From: Haplomitrium mnioides
Lineage: Eukaryota; Marchantiophyta; Haplomitriopsida; Calobryales
DNA length: 26,884 bases
Assembly (NCBI GenBank): GCA_049999725.1
Contig: JBNGIS010020600.1
Span: forward strand, 1-26,884
Direction: 5' to 3'
Shown here: positions 17,809-26,884 of the stretch, piece by piece
Position numbering within the stretch: the first letter of the stretch is position 1
Layout of the letters: each line of letters begins with the position of its first letter
Made by a program: the position numbers and the translations under genes
The notes under the pieces: model-generated
What the model was told of the DNA's origin: nothing
Databases searched by the model: none
What the model saw: the letters and a program-made list of their open reading frames with translations, nothing else

Positions 17809-20800
17809 TGGGAAGCAAGTTGACCTGCGTTTTTGTGCTGGCAAGTCGACCAGCGTTTCTTGTCTGGAAGTCGACCTGCGTTTTGCTCGAAGCTGCTGAC
17901 GGGAGGGAGCTTCACGAATCTGCTGTGATTGTGGAGCTGAAGTTTTTCCTTCTCTTTTGTCACAATACTCATCTAAGTGGATTTTTCGCTGCTGCAGAAT
18001 ATCAAGTCGATTTGATATTTCACAACACCAATGACCTTTCTTGGTGGAATAGTTGCTGAGAGGGGAGTTATCTTTCCAAACCCACATTCCAGGGTCCCAC
18101 TCTCCCTCTCCGATAACTGAGCCAAGTAATTTATACTCATCATTATGATCTTTGGTCGTTGTGCAAACTCTCATTTTCCTCATAATCAGTGAAGGAGGAA
18201 GCTGGGGTCGAGATCCTTCTGCCAACATGGTAGACATTGGGGTGACAAAAAACCATGAGCATGAATGGGGTAGCATAGAAGATTGAGTCATGGTTCCTGC
18301 CTTTGGATCAATATTAGCACTCCACAAGGATATTGCAATCGGGCATGTCTCTAGATTAGATGTGAAAACTCCAGTTCAGTCTCTTTTTCCTATGTGGCCT
18401 AGCCCCTCCAATAGGAGTGAAACCCACCTGTCATGGATCTTATCAATCAGGTCATACCATTTCTGCTCATGCCTTTTGTGAAGCTGGTATAGTTCTTGCA
18501 CCTCTGCCCACTCAAGGAACTCACATGTTTGACGATTCCATAGGTCCCCAATCACCTTGATCTCTACTTGAGACCATCTCAAGGCTGGCCAGCTCTTGTT
18601 TGCCACAAACAATGAATTATCTCCCAAATTATTCCACCAAATGTTTATGCTCACCACCTCTTCAAAAGACTCAAGAGCCTTATGTTTAATTGATCTTTTG
18701 AGTACCGAACAAGCCTGCCATATCTCCTTCCACATCTGAGAGGTAGCCCAACATGAGGATCTGCAGTCAGCAACTGCCCACAATAGAGAGTGACCCCAAC
18801 CTAGTTTACTAAGTGGTCTAGCTTGGCTGGCTCTATACATTAAGAACGTTTTGCATGTAGAGTCCTCTGGCAGAACAATCTTCATAATCCACTTCCCCAA
18901 CATGGCTTGAGTTTGCGCATATATGTCAATCAATCCCAATCCCCCTTCTTTCTTTCTCTTCACGCATGTTTCCTATGTCACTGGAGCTCTGCATTTTTCC
19001 CCATTTCGTGACCAGAGAAAGTTTCTCACCAGCTATTTGATTTCCTTAAGGGAGGAGTTGCCCTCTGCCTAGCAAGAAACGAAGTACCAGATGGACCCCA
19101 AGAGGATTTGATTGATGATTAAAAGTCTTCCTTGAAGACTGATATATTTGTTGCACCAAAACTTGAGCTTTGATCTGATTATATCCACCAAGAGGTTCTT
19201 AATTTCTTGTAGACCACTTTGGAGGCCAAACGGAATACCAAGGATTTCCAAGGTAGTATCCTTTTCTACCCATTACAGCTAACATTCCACCCTTGCGGTT
19301 TAGGTTGCGAGCTAATCCAAATGGCAGATGATTTTTCCCAATTCATATTCTGTCCAGAAGCCTTGGAGAAGGTACCCAACACCTTTACTGCTTTTAGCAA
19401 ATTCTTTATCTCCTGCCAGTGATAGAAGAGTGTCGTTTGCATATTGAGAGAAGAGATGGTGCCTACCCAATGGAATAGATATCCCTTTTACTTGTTTGTT
19501 GAGCACTGCATTATTGAAAAGGTGTCCATGTGCATTTGTCACGACGAGATATAGAAAAAGAGCTAGAGGGCAGCCTTGATGAACCAATCATTGGATAGGG
19601 ATGAAGCGAGAGGGAATACCGTTAAGGTTGATTGCAGAAGTGGCATTTGTTGTTGTCACCTTCACATAGCCAATGAATTTTTGATTGAAACCCATGGCCT
19701 CTAATACTTTGAACAAGAACTCCCAGTCTACTATGTTACAAGCTTTCTCAAAGTCCACTTTCAAGAAAACACAATCTTGTCATGATGAAAGAGCCAAATC
19801 CTTGGTTTCGACTACAGAAATCACATTGTCAAGGATGTATCTATTCAACATAAAGGTTGATTGCTCTTTATTAGTTATCTATGTTAGAACTTTTTGCAAC
19901 CTAATGGAAATCACTTTGGCATAGATCTTGTAAGAGGTGTTTAAGAGGGAGATGGGTCTCCAATTGGAGACTAGAGTCTTATCGCCACCCTTGTCAATCA
20001 AGGAGATTGTGCCTTTGTTGAGTTCAACATTGAACCATTGTCGTCTAACAGCTTTTGAGGTCATGGCCCTGCAATCTTTTGCAATCCACTTCCAATAACA
20101 TTTGTAAAATTTGCTAAGGAGACCATCTGGTCGTGGAGACTTAAGCCCTCCCATGCTAGCCAAAGCCTTCATGTACTCTTATTTACTGGGAGGGTCTTCC
20201 ATCATGGTCCCATGGGCATGGGAAATGTGTGAGGGGATGTGCTTGAGTGCCTCTTCTTGGGCCATTGCTTTAAGTAGATCATCTGCCCTGTGGCTAAAAA
20301 TAGTAGACCAATAGGCTACTAATCTCTTTTCTTTGTCCTTCCATTTGACAAGTTCTTCTTGTTGAGGCCCCTTCAGTTTTGCTATCTTAGCTGAAGCTTT
20401 TTGTTCCTAGTGAGAGCTGAAAAAGAACTTGTTCATTTTATCCCCTTTGTCAAACCACTTGGCACTTGAGTGGATCCTAGCTCCTTTGGCTCTGTAATCT
20501 TCAAAAAACTCTAGAGCTATCATATGTCTATCTAGCTCCTCTTGGAGAAGAGTGTTGTTTTGGTCTTCCTCAATCTGAGCTCTAAGAGTAGCTACTTTGC
20601 CCCTAAGCATCACTTCTTCCGCTCTCATGAGGTAGGCTTTTTTGAACTTGAATTCTCTAAGCCATTTAGTGATTCTGCTGACTGCCTTGTCCCACCATTC
20701 CAATTGCTTGTTGGCTCCTTCGACTGGTCTTAGCACAGAACCCCAAAGTTCCTCCAACTTACTTACTACTGGGGGATCTTGAAGGTGGGATACATTAAGC

Positions 20801-21567
20801 TTGAAAAATCTAGTTTTGGGAGTTGAATGACCCTTGAACATTAACACCATGGATAATGGAAGATGGTCAAAGCGTAACAAACCCCCAACATTGATGACCT
20901 TGGCCCTATAGGACTGATGCAAGAGACCTACTGGGATGTGGAATCTATCTAGTCTCACAAGTATTCGCCCTCTTTGTTGATTGCTCTATGAGAACTTCAA
21001 TGCACCCGATGTTGCTTGGAGTGGGTGTTTTATTCTCAAGATGGCTATTAGATCACTCCAAGCTTGGAGTTCCATACCACCTAGGTTGTGGCCATTACCG
21101 CCCCTCCGGTCCTTTTAGTGTTCCACCATGTTAAAATTGCCTCCCATGATCCAGTTCCTATCTTAAGGAAGTGAGTGTAGGAGCTCAATCCACATCCGCC
21201 GCCTCTTGCTGGCAAGGTTAGGAGCGTAAATGTTGAGCACTCCAAATTTCCTCTAGCAAGCCAACCAAATCTATCTACAAAGCACGACCATTAGATAAAG
21301 AGTAGTTTCCTTTGTAGAATGGAGCCAACTTAGCTGAGATACCAATGCCCACTCCACCCTTGGATCTCTCTACTTCTGTAAACTAGATCTCTCCACGAGG
21401 CTATAACAATTTCAGTAGGAACTTACCTTTAGGTCCACTCAACTTGTGTTCTTGAATAAAAAAGACATCAATACACGGCTTGAATTTTCTTACAAAATCG
21501 ATAATAGCCTCCCTTTTACATTTTTCCTTACCAATCCCTTTGACATTGTAGCTAAGGAATTGGATCT

Positions 21568-21987
21568 TCATGAAGAATAGGATATAGGGCTAGCCATCAA
21601 ATTCTCCTTGCCAAGGATATCTTCCAGCTCATTGATGCCTAAACGACCCAAGATCAAAGAACTTTGAGGTTCTTGATCCAGGATGCCAAGGGTGGTAGCT
21701 TCAGGAGCAGTTGTGGATGAAGACTTGCCAGCGTGAATATGTTGTGTATGAGGAGTAGAAGTACTTGCTTCTTTGGTACTTGACACATATGGCGGTCTAC
21801 TCCTGATGTTCCATCTTATAGAGAACGTCTCTGCCAATTTCTTCTTGTTTGGGAGGGTGGGCTTAAGAGTCTTGAGGAGCAAGGAAGAGGCTCTCCTAGT
21901 GTAATGACCTGTCACCTTCCTCCATTCTCCATCCAATTCTGATGTAAACAATTGCTACTTTGAACCAAGAACCGCTACAGGGTCCAT
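21568..21987 (-). pseudogene. LINE ORF1, short, stop overlapping the ORF2 start
   Basis: From ATG 21987 (MDPVAVLGSK) there is one TAG, then about 127 codons to TGA at 21570-21568. The product is basic in its first half and Ser/Thr-rich later, with no zinc knuckle that I can see. It is short for a plant L1 ORF1, so it may be truncated at the 5' end. Its TGA overlaps the ORF2 ATG as ATGA. Confidence 0.6.
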
Positions 21988-22365
21988 ATTTCATTTTTTG
22001 CTTTCAAAAACCAATTTTGTAATTTTAGCATCCAAAATCATGATTTTCACGCTAGCAATATTTGCTTGTAAGAAAAATGTAATTATACATACCAAAAAAA
22101 AAAAAAAAAAAAAAACATTGTATTAAAAGCAAATTTCTTATGAGTATTTTAACAAAATTGCTTCTATAATTTCATCTTTCAAAAGCATGAGCATCAACAA
22201 AAAAAATATTTAAAAAAATTTATACGACATTTGTTGTTGAATATTTTCAAAACTAACAATGATATCAATAATTTAGAAATTTGATAATAACATTCAAATT
22301 TTATAAAAAAAAATTGAAGTAGAACCCTAAAGTGTTGGTGTAAGAGGATTGTTGAAGCAAAATTG
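21988..22365. other. AT-rich stretch without a gene
   Basis: It holds an A run at 22094-22115 and low-complexity AT sequence. It is probably a mix of the LINE 5' boundary and the 3' flank of the second methyltransferase copy. Open frames on the minus strand here are low-complexity and I do not support them. Confidence 0.5.
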
Positions 22366-22369
22366 TAAA

Positions 22370-22620
22370 AAGATTGTTGAAGCCTATGCGCACTTGGACA
22401 AGTGAGGCCCAAGTGTAGGCACACTTTCTTTGAAAGATACTTGCGCGCAAGGACAACTACAGCTAACTCAAGCTTGAATAACTGAAGCCTATGCCCGCAT
22501 GGACAACTAGAGCGATCCAAGACTGTTGAGTAATTGGAAGTACAAAATGCAGAAAGTTGTTTAAGAAAGAACATAAAATGAAAAAGGAAACTAAACTTCC
22601 ATGCCAGCATAGACTTCTTT
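22370..22620. repeat. Decayed satellite downstream of the second methyltransferase copy
   Basis: Scattered units with cores such as CTATGCGCACTTGGAC, TTGCGCGCAAGGAC, CTATGCCCGCATGGAC and CCATGCCAGCATAGAC. Spacing is irregular. The position, downstream of the gene, matches the array at 5995-6345 in the first copy. Confidence 0.7.
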
Positions 22621-22743
22621 GCTAATTTTCATAAAAACCAATCGTTTTGTTCAAAAACCATTTTGCGCACCAAATTGAATTGTGATGAATAGACTTAAAA
22701 TGATTGGGAGTACAACAAGATTGAAACTTTGCACAAAAAATAA

Positions 22744-22749
22744 TTTATT
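22744..22749 (-). terminator. Polyadenylation signal of the second methyltransferase copy
   Basis: AATAAA on the minus strand, 17 bases after the stop at 22766, matching the position of 5815-5820 in the first copy. Confidence 0.5.
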
Positions 22750-22765
22750 ATGTACAACAATTTCA

Positions 22766-23288
22766 TCAACCAGATGCTACAACTCTATCCTCTTCAAGAA
22801 GAATTGTATCATTAAAATCCACTAGTTGAGCATCTATAGCCGCTAGAGAGTTCTGCCAAAACTTTCTAGTCCTAGAGACTAGAAAAAGGTTGTGAATCAT
22901 CATGTTTGTATTCTTTAATGTTGTACACATAAGGAATATCTGCAATTGCCAAAGTGAAACACTTAGGTTTCACAAATCCCTTCAACTAATGAGTGTTAGC
23001 CTCTCCATGGACTTGATAGTATGCCATATTGAGACCATCAACATAGGAAAATAAGTCCTTGTCCTCATCTCTCACAACTCCATCAGCTGGAAGGGATGCA
23101 ACATCATTTTGTTGCCTTGATTTCCACTCTCTAGCTTTTTGACATAAAAGCAGAAAAGCAGGAGGGTAGGAAACAAGTGTTGGTGCCTAGTCTTGATCTT
23201 CATGAGATTTTTTGACCCTCAATCTTTTTCCCCCTTTGGCAACTGCCATCAATTTTTTGGCAAGCTGACATTTAAACACTTTGTCCCC
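22766..23288 (-). pseudogene. Second copy of the ParB-methyltransferase catalytic exon, internally deleted
   Basis: The exon begins GDKVFKCQLAKKLMAVAK directly after a T-rich tract and TGTAG acceptor, as in the first copy. It stays collinear and in frame through SYPPAFLL, QKAREWK, VVRDEDKDLFSYVDGLN, YYQVHGEAN and FTLAIADIPYVYNIKEYKHD. Near 22875-22890 it jumps to the C-terminal tail (DAQLVDFNDTILLEEDR) and stops at 22766. About 690 bp are missing compared with the first copy, including the target-recognition region, motif X and motif I, so it could not bind SAM. Stops are a TAG matching the one at 4705 in the first copy and a TAG after EANTH. Nothing of the ParB or N-terminal exons is seen: a gypsy-like LTR begins 55 bp upstream of the acceptor, inside what would be intron 2. 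Confidence 0.85.
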
Positions 23289-24752
23289 CTACACACAGCA
23301 AAAACAGAAAAAAATAAGAGGAGACAAAAAAATTAAAGAATTGTGTCAGCCAGCGAATTGAGATGCTAACACGGAATTCTTCCCAACAAGAGCAACATTG
23401 GCATAATTCTGCCTTAGTAAGTCCAATAGCAACTCAGGAGCAGCTGGAACCCTTCAAATTGCAAGTACGACTAGAGCGCATGGATCCATGGAGGAGAACG
23501 GGATCATGACGGAAGTAGAGAAGGGAGCAGTGATCGCCAGCAAGAAGGTGGGCACCACTAAAATTTTGAATTGGGCAACAGAGAGCCCGTGGGTCTCATG
23601 GGGATGCGAGAATCGAAGCCTAGCGAAGAGAAGGGAACGCCCACCTAAGGCAAAGCGATCGAAGGAGGAAGAGCGGATCTACAAAGCAAAAATCCGAAGG
23701 CACTCAAGAGAGAGGGGGACCGCGAACCGTGCCTGCAGAAGCACGGATCGGAGGCAAGAAGGAGGAGGCACGATCTTCATAAGAGCGAGCTAGGCTAGGG
23801 GCGGGGGACGCCTCGATCTCACAAGCGTGAGCGCGCTCTACAAGGGTCCGACCCCTTTCGACAAGTCCGCAGGTCTGAGCGGAAACGTGGAGTCTTCTAA
23901 GGGCTCCAAAGGATTCCACGGAAACGTGGCATCTTCAGAGCGCTTCAAGGGATTCTACGGGTGACATGGCGACTCCAAAGGGTCCGAAGGTCTTCACGGA
24001 GAGGTGGCGAGCCCCGAAGAACGTAACTGGAAATCAGCCTCCCTAAGTGAGAAACCCGGTTAAGTGGGTTCCGATTTGTCTTCTGACGTGGAGAGCCCAC
24101 TTAACATGGATCCATTGAGAGGCCCAATCGGAAAGCAAGAAGGGATCAGCCGAAAGGGTGATGTATCGCGGGTTTGACCAAAGGAGAGCAAAGAGTGCCA
24201 AAAAGATGACCTATCAACAATTCGACCGGAGGAGCAAGTAAAGCCGAAGGGGTGACCTATCAACGATCCGACCAGAGGAGAACTAAGGAGTGCCAAAAAG
24301 GTGACCTATCAACGATTCGACCGAAAGAGCAAGTAAAGCCGAAGGGGTGACCTATCGACGATTCGACTAGAGGAGAACCAAGGAGTGCCGAAGAGGCAAT
24401 CTAGCACAAATCCAACTAGAAGAAGAGCAAGCATCACCGAAAAGATGATCTATCGCAGATCCGGCAAGGCAAGTGGGAAAGTTCGACAGAGTACGGTTGC
24501 GATGCTGAAAGTTTGACGAAGGATGCAAGGGCTGGTTCTAATGGGAGCTCTATGTAGTTCTTATATTGAGTTGGATGACAACTTAGCAAATGGAGCTTAG
24601 GGCGCGCGTACTGTTCTTATCACAAGGGGGCTCCGAAATGGCAACATCGGCACAGTTCTTACTCTGCGAAGGAAGGCGCTTTGGATGACGTGGCATTTGT
24701 GGAAGAAAGAAGGAAGTCAACGAGTCAACTTCGGAAGAGGGTCAAACCGACG

Positions 24753-24785
24753 GTCCGCCTACCCCTTTGCGGAGCGGCATCGGAC
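24753..24785. repeat. Hairpin module, first copy in the second LTR
   Basis: GTCCG...CGGAC arms and a CCCC-TTTGC-GGAG core. The outer arms are perfect and the core has one change from the 13574 module. Confidence 0.75.
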
Positions 24786-24913
24786 GGTGCTCTTTGGATG
24801 ATGTGGCGTCCTCGGGAGATAAGAGAAAGTCAAGGGACATGTAGCAGTTAGTAAGAGCCCGTCAGGTCTCAGGCCACGTGCATGTCAACTTTGAAGAAAG
24901 AGTCAACGCGGCG

Positions 24914-24946
24914 GTCCGCCTACCCCTTTGCGGGGCGGTGTCGAAC
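24914..24946. repeat. Hairpin module, second copy in the second LTR
   Basis: GTCCG left arm and CCCC-TTTGC-GGGG core are intact. The right arm has decayed from CGGAC to CGAAC. Confidence 0.72.
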
Positions 24947-26658
24947 GACGGAGCCTCGGACAATGTGGCACTCGGAGGGGATCCATGGAATATTCGGGGC
25001 AAATCTGCAAAGATTTTGTGGACTAGGTTTCGCGAGGCGCTTCGGAACTCTGTTCTGATGAATCCTTCGGACTTGGTCCCGCGGTAATCTACGAAATCTC
25101 AGCCCGCAAGATTCCTCAGACGCCTTGTAGAGTTACCGTTGTACTTGGCGTTTTTGGACTAACTGGTAGGACATGCGTTGCAACCTCCTTTTCTGTTGTA
25201 ACGGGATTAACAAACAGTGGAGCCACGCATTGTCACCTCCCATTCCGAGCCCAACTGGATTAACGACCTTTCAATGGGAAGGGCTCAAGAGATCAGCAAA
25301 TGCTCGGGGGGTATACATCGAGGGGCTCCGATTTTGATCGGGATGATGCACAAGCAATCGAGGGACGTGACAGCAATCTCAAGACAGGGAAATCGCAATG
25401 AGGTAAAGCAGGAGGAAGAATCCAATGAGAAGCTACGTCAAACGAGTGAACTCGCACTGGGGGCAAGCGGGGGTGGAGGTGGACTGGAGGGGCGCTGAGA
25501 ATTGTTGGGCGGAGAGCTCTAGAGGCTCAAGCGATCCAGGTGAACTCATCCTCGTGAGTGGACCAAGGGCGGAGGTGGATCGATACATGAGTCTAGAAGG
25601 AATTCTGGCTTGCTGAGAAATTGGGAGAGGCTGCCAAGTGAGGAGCTTGGAGTCGTCTCTGCATTCTTTGTGCAAGAGCATCAACCCAGAGTGCTCGGAG
25701 TGCACTCTGGTGTAATTCTTCAAGTGGAGCTGAGTGGAGGAGGGGCTACATTAGTGCTCGCGCACTGCGGAGTAAGACCTGTCGAGGCTCGAGGTTGAGT
25801 GGGCTTCTTGTAGTCGGGAAGACTGTCTTCTAGAGGTGGAAGTGAAAGAAATCCTCTTCCTAGCTTGAGGAAGTAAAGTCAGGGCTTCTTGTGAGGGAAG
25901 TTGAAAAACTATCTGGAGAGAGGTGTGTGGGTGGATATTGGTGTGAAGGCTGGAAGGCAGCAAGTGATTTTGAAGAGAAGGATCTATTGGTGAGATCAGT
26001 CCATAGGGCCTTCAAGGACTCTGTTTCTATGGCAGTACATTGTTGGAAGTGTTTGTGCATATGTGTATAGCTAGATTTACATTCTACATTTGTATTCAAG
26101 AGACATTTTAGACTAGGCATATTAGGACCAGTTGAGCATACCTTATGACAGCCCTAGAAGGGGAGTCAAGTCCCTAAACACAGCCAAGTGATCATGGGGG
26201 TAAATGCTCTCTGTTTTTGATCCTGTTGCATAGCTTAGGAATTAGTTCATCTTAGGATAGTTAAGAATCAGTTTATCAGTTCTGTGACAACCCTGAGAGG
26301 GGGTGTTCAGACCTCTATCATTTGTTCATTGGTGGAGGTCACATCACCTTTCTGCCCCACAACATATCCAAGGTAGCAGGGTCTAAGATTTGGATCCTTG
26401 GAATACATTGAAGAAATTACACAAGGAAAGATGGGTGTGGTAAATGTGGACTGGGGTTATGAATGAATGATTTGAGTGTAACCTAAAAAGAGTGAATGGT
26501 GAACAAAAGGCTTGTAAGGAAAGGGAGAATCCTTAAAGCCTCAAAGTGATAACTAGCAAGGGGCCATCTCAGAAAAGAATCTGAAAGCCCTGAATCTATC
26601 CTCCCTTGCTTTCAAAGTGGCAGCTGAAAAGGTTAAGGCCTTAAACAGGAGAGTGACA

Positions 26659-26884
26659 TGAATTTTTGGCACTAGAAGGAGGGCCAAAGGTTTGGAGAAA
26701 CCTAAGACCAACCCGAACCAGAGACATTACTTTGTGCATCAAAGACTCAAGTCAGCTTGTGAGAAAGCCACTTCTGAGAAACAGAGCAACTTGGGGTGAG
26801 TCTGTTGAGGAAGAGTGGCGGAAGGAAGGGACTTCTGGGTGGAAGTGGCCGTGGCCAGTGCAGGGATGGCCAATCTAGTACCCC
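26659..26884 (+). mobile_element. Start of the internal region of the 3.3-kb-LTR element, with candidate primer-binding site
   Basis: Eight bases after the LTR end, TGGCACTAGAAGGAGGG (from 26667) sits where a primer-binding site would start with TGG. I recall similar TGGCGCTAGAAGG-type sites in plant LTR elements, from memory only, and I have not matched it to a tRNA. The rest of the window is leader-like sequence with a short open frame (26666-26878) that I do not recognise as gag. Confidence 0.5.

Larger units (their letters stand above)
16896..18032. mobile_element. Solo LTR of 1.1 kb with perfect CCAAT duplication, inserted in the LINE
   Basis: The LTR spans 16901-18027, beginning TGTTGGAAATTGGCAG and ending TATTTCACAACA; its ends TGTTG...CAACA are inverted repeats. 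CCAAT flanks it at 16896-16900 and 18028-18032. LINE coding resumes in frame order on the far side, which confirms a clean insertion. The left part is AT-rich with a G-box palindrome and a hairpin. The right part (about 17480-17900) is a GC-richer run of related phrases built on GGAGGTCGCGTT. A 10-N gap with a 47-bp duplicate lies inside. Orientation cannot be fixed without internal sequence; the TATATAAAT at about 17404 favours plus. Confidence 0.92.
16080..21571 (-). pseudogene. LINE ORF2: endonuclease, reverse transcriptase and zinc-binding domain
   Basis: The endonuclease begins MKIQFLSYNVKGIGKEKCKR and reaches FFIQEHKLSG, then SRLDRF-like MRLDRFHIPVG and FDHLPLSM (the His near its end). 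A long linker ends in AKWFDKGDKMNKFFF. RT landmarks in order are GGLKSPRPDGLLSKFYK, SNWRPISLLNTSYKIYAKVI, VDFEKA, QGCPLALFLYLVV and SQYANDTLLSL. The catalytic YADD is changed to YAND, so even a repaired frame would lack a metal-binding Asp. After LGIPFGLQSG and GGLGLIDIYAQTQAMLGKW, the tail crosses the inserted LTR (18027/16901) and ends in the zinc-binding domain with INQRGYINVAYYPKRCANRE and CVCCKEDLLEDLIHYFWFCP. Frameshifts and stops are spread throughout. Confidence 0.9.
16021..22000 (-). mobile_element. L1-type plant LINE, near full length, split by a solo LTR
   Basis: On the minus strand the order is: short ORF1 (21987-21568), endonuclease (from 21571), reverse transcriptase (about 20172-19312), C-terminal region, and the RT zinc-binding domain (near 16800-16600). 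It then ends in AATAAA (16060-16055) and an A-rich tail (16038-16021). Removing the solo LTR at 16901-18027 leaves about 4.85 kb. The 5' end is not sharply defined; nothing coding is seen upstream of about 21990. I found no target-site duplication around the whole element. Confidence 0.85.
23344..26658 (+). mobile_element. Second 3.3-kb LTR of the 12233 family, probably a 5' LTR
   Basis: It begins TGTCAGCCAGCG and ends GAGAGTGACA, collinear with 12233-15541 throughout. Examples are the pairs of hairpin modules, the TCTAGAGGTGGAAGT stretch near 14722 and 25831, and the matching last 400 bp. It lies in intron 2 of the second methyltransferase copy, as its left edge is 55 bp from the splice acceptor. 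The sequence after 26658 looks like the internal start of an LTR element rather than the other half of the intron. Open frames inside are not conserved between the two LTRs. Confidence 0.8.

Noticed and set aside
17626-18327. 233-residue minus-strand open frame
   Set aside because: A chimera: its first part is LINE ORF2 and the rest is the inserted solo LTR.
22194-22610. 138-residue minus-strand open frame
   Set aside because: Low-complexity AT-rich sequence and satellite, with no domain and no match in the first methyltransferase copy.
26660-26664. GAATT as a target duplication of the second long LTR (also at 23338-23342)
   Set aside because: It needs an extra base at each end, while TG...CA ends followed by a primer-binding-like site explain the sequence better. 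It remains possible that this copy is also solo.
1-26884. tRNA, rRNA or other structured RNA genes
   Set aside because: None recognised; the tRNA-like strings found are primer-binding sites of retroelements.

Overview
The window looks like repeat-rich, non-genic nuclear DNA from a land plant with a large genome. It carries plant-type Ty1/copia and Ty3/gypsy elements primed by initiator tRNA-Met, a plant-type L1 LINE with a C-terminal RT zinc-binding domain, solo LTRs nested in older elements, and runs of N at scaffold joins. The species cannot be named from the sequence. Nearly every coding region is decayed by stop codons and indels, so this is mostly a transposon graveyard.

The exception in interest is the left end (1-6350). 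Two decayed genes are arranged head to head around a short AT-rich spacer with a TATA box facing each way. The rightward gene (1952-5787) has an N-terminal domain of unknown function, a ParB-like domain and a bacterial-type amino DNA methyltransferase domain (order: motif IV, target-recognition region, motif X, motif I). It is split by two GT-AG introns. The leftward gene (1492 to beyond the left edge) ends in a region resembling a eukaryotic transposase-like family. Satellite arrays built on an ATGCGCGCAT-like palindrome lie in both introns, in the leftward gene and downstream. A second, internally deleted copy of the methyltransferase exon lies on the minus strand at 22766-23288. It shares the splice acceptor and the reading frame and differs mainly at third codon positions. 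The gene was therefore once a functional, multi-copy eukaryotic gene, possibly cargo of a mobile element.

Region by region: 1-1492 transposase-like pseudogene (-); 1493-1951 divergent promoter; 1952-5787 ParB-methyltransferase pseudogene (+); 5788-6558 its 3' flank with satellite; 6559-6658 gap; 6659-7805 start of a Ty3/gypsy element (-) with gag, PBS and LTR; 7806-8690 decayed copia reverse-transcriptase fragment (-); 8691-12232 and 15542-15790 one copia element (+), split by a 3.3-kb solo LTR (12233-15541); 16021 to about 22000 an L1-type LINE (-), split by a 1.1-kb solo LTR (16901-18027) with a perfect CCAAT duplication; about 22000-23343 flank and second methyltransferase copy (-); 23344-26658 a second 3.3-kb LTR of the family found at 12233; 26659-26884 probably the start of that element's internal region.

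Relative ages follow from the nesting. The copia element is older than the 3.3-kb LTR inside it, the LINE is older than the CCAAT-flanked LTR, and the methyltransferase copies predate the elements around them.
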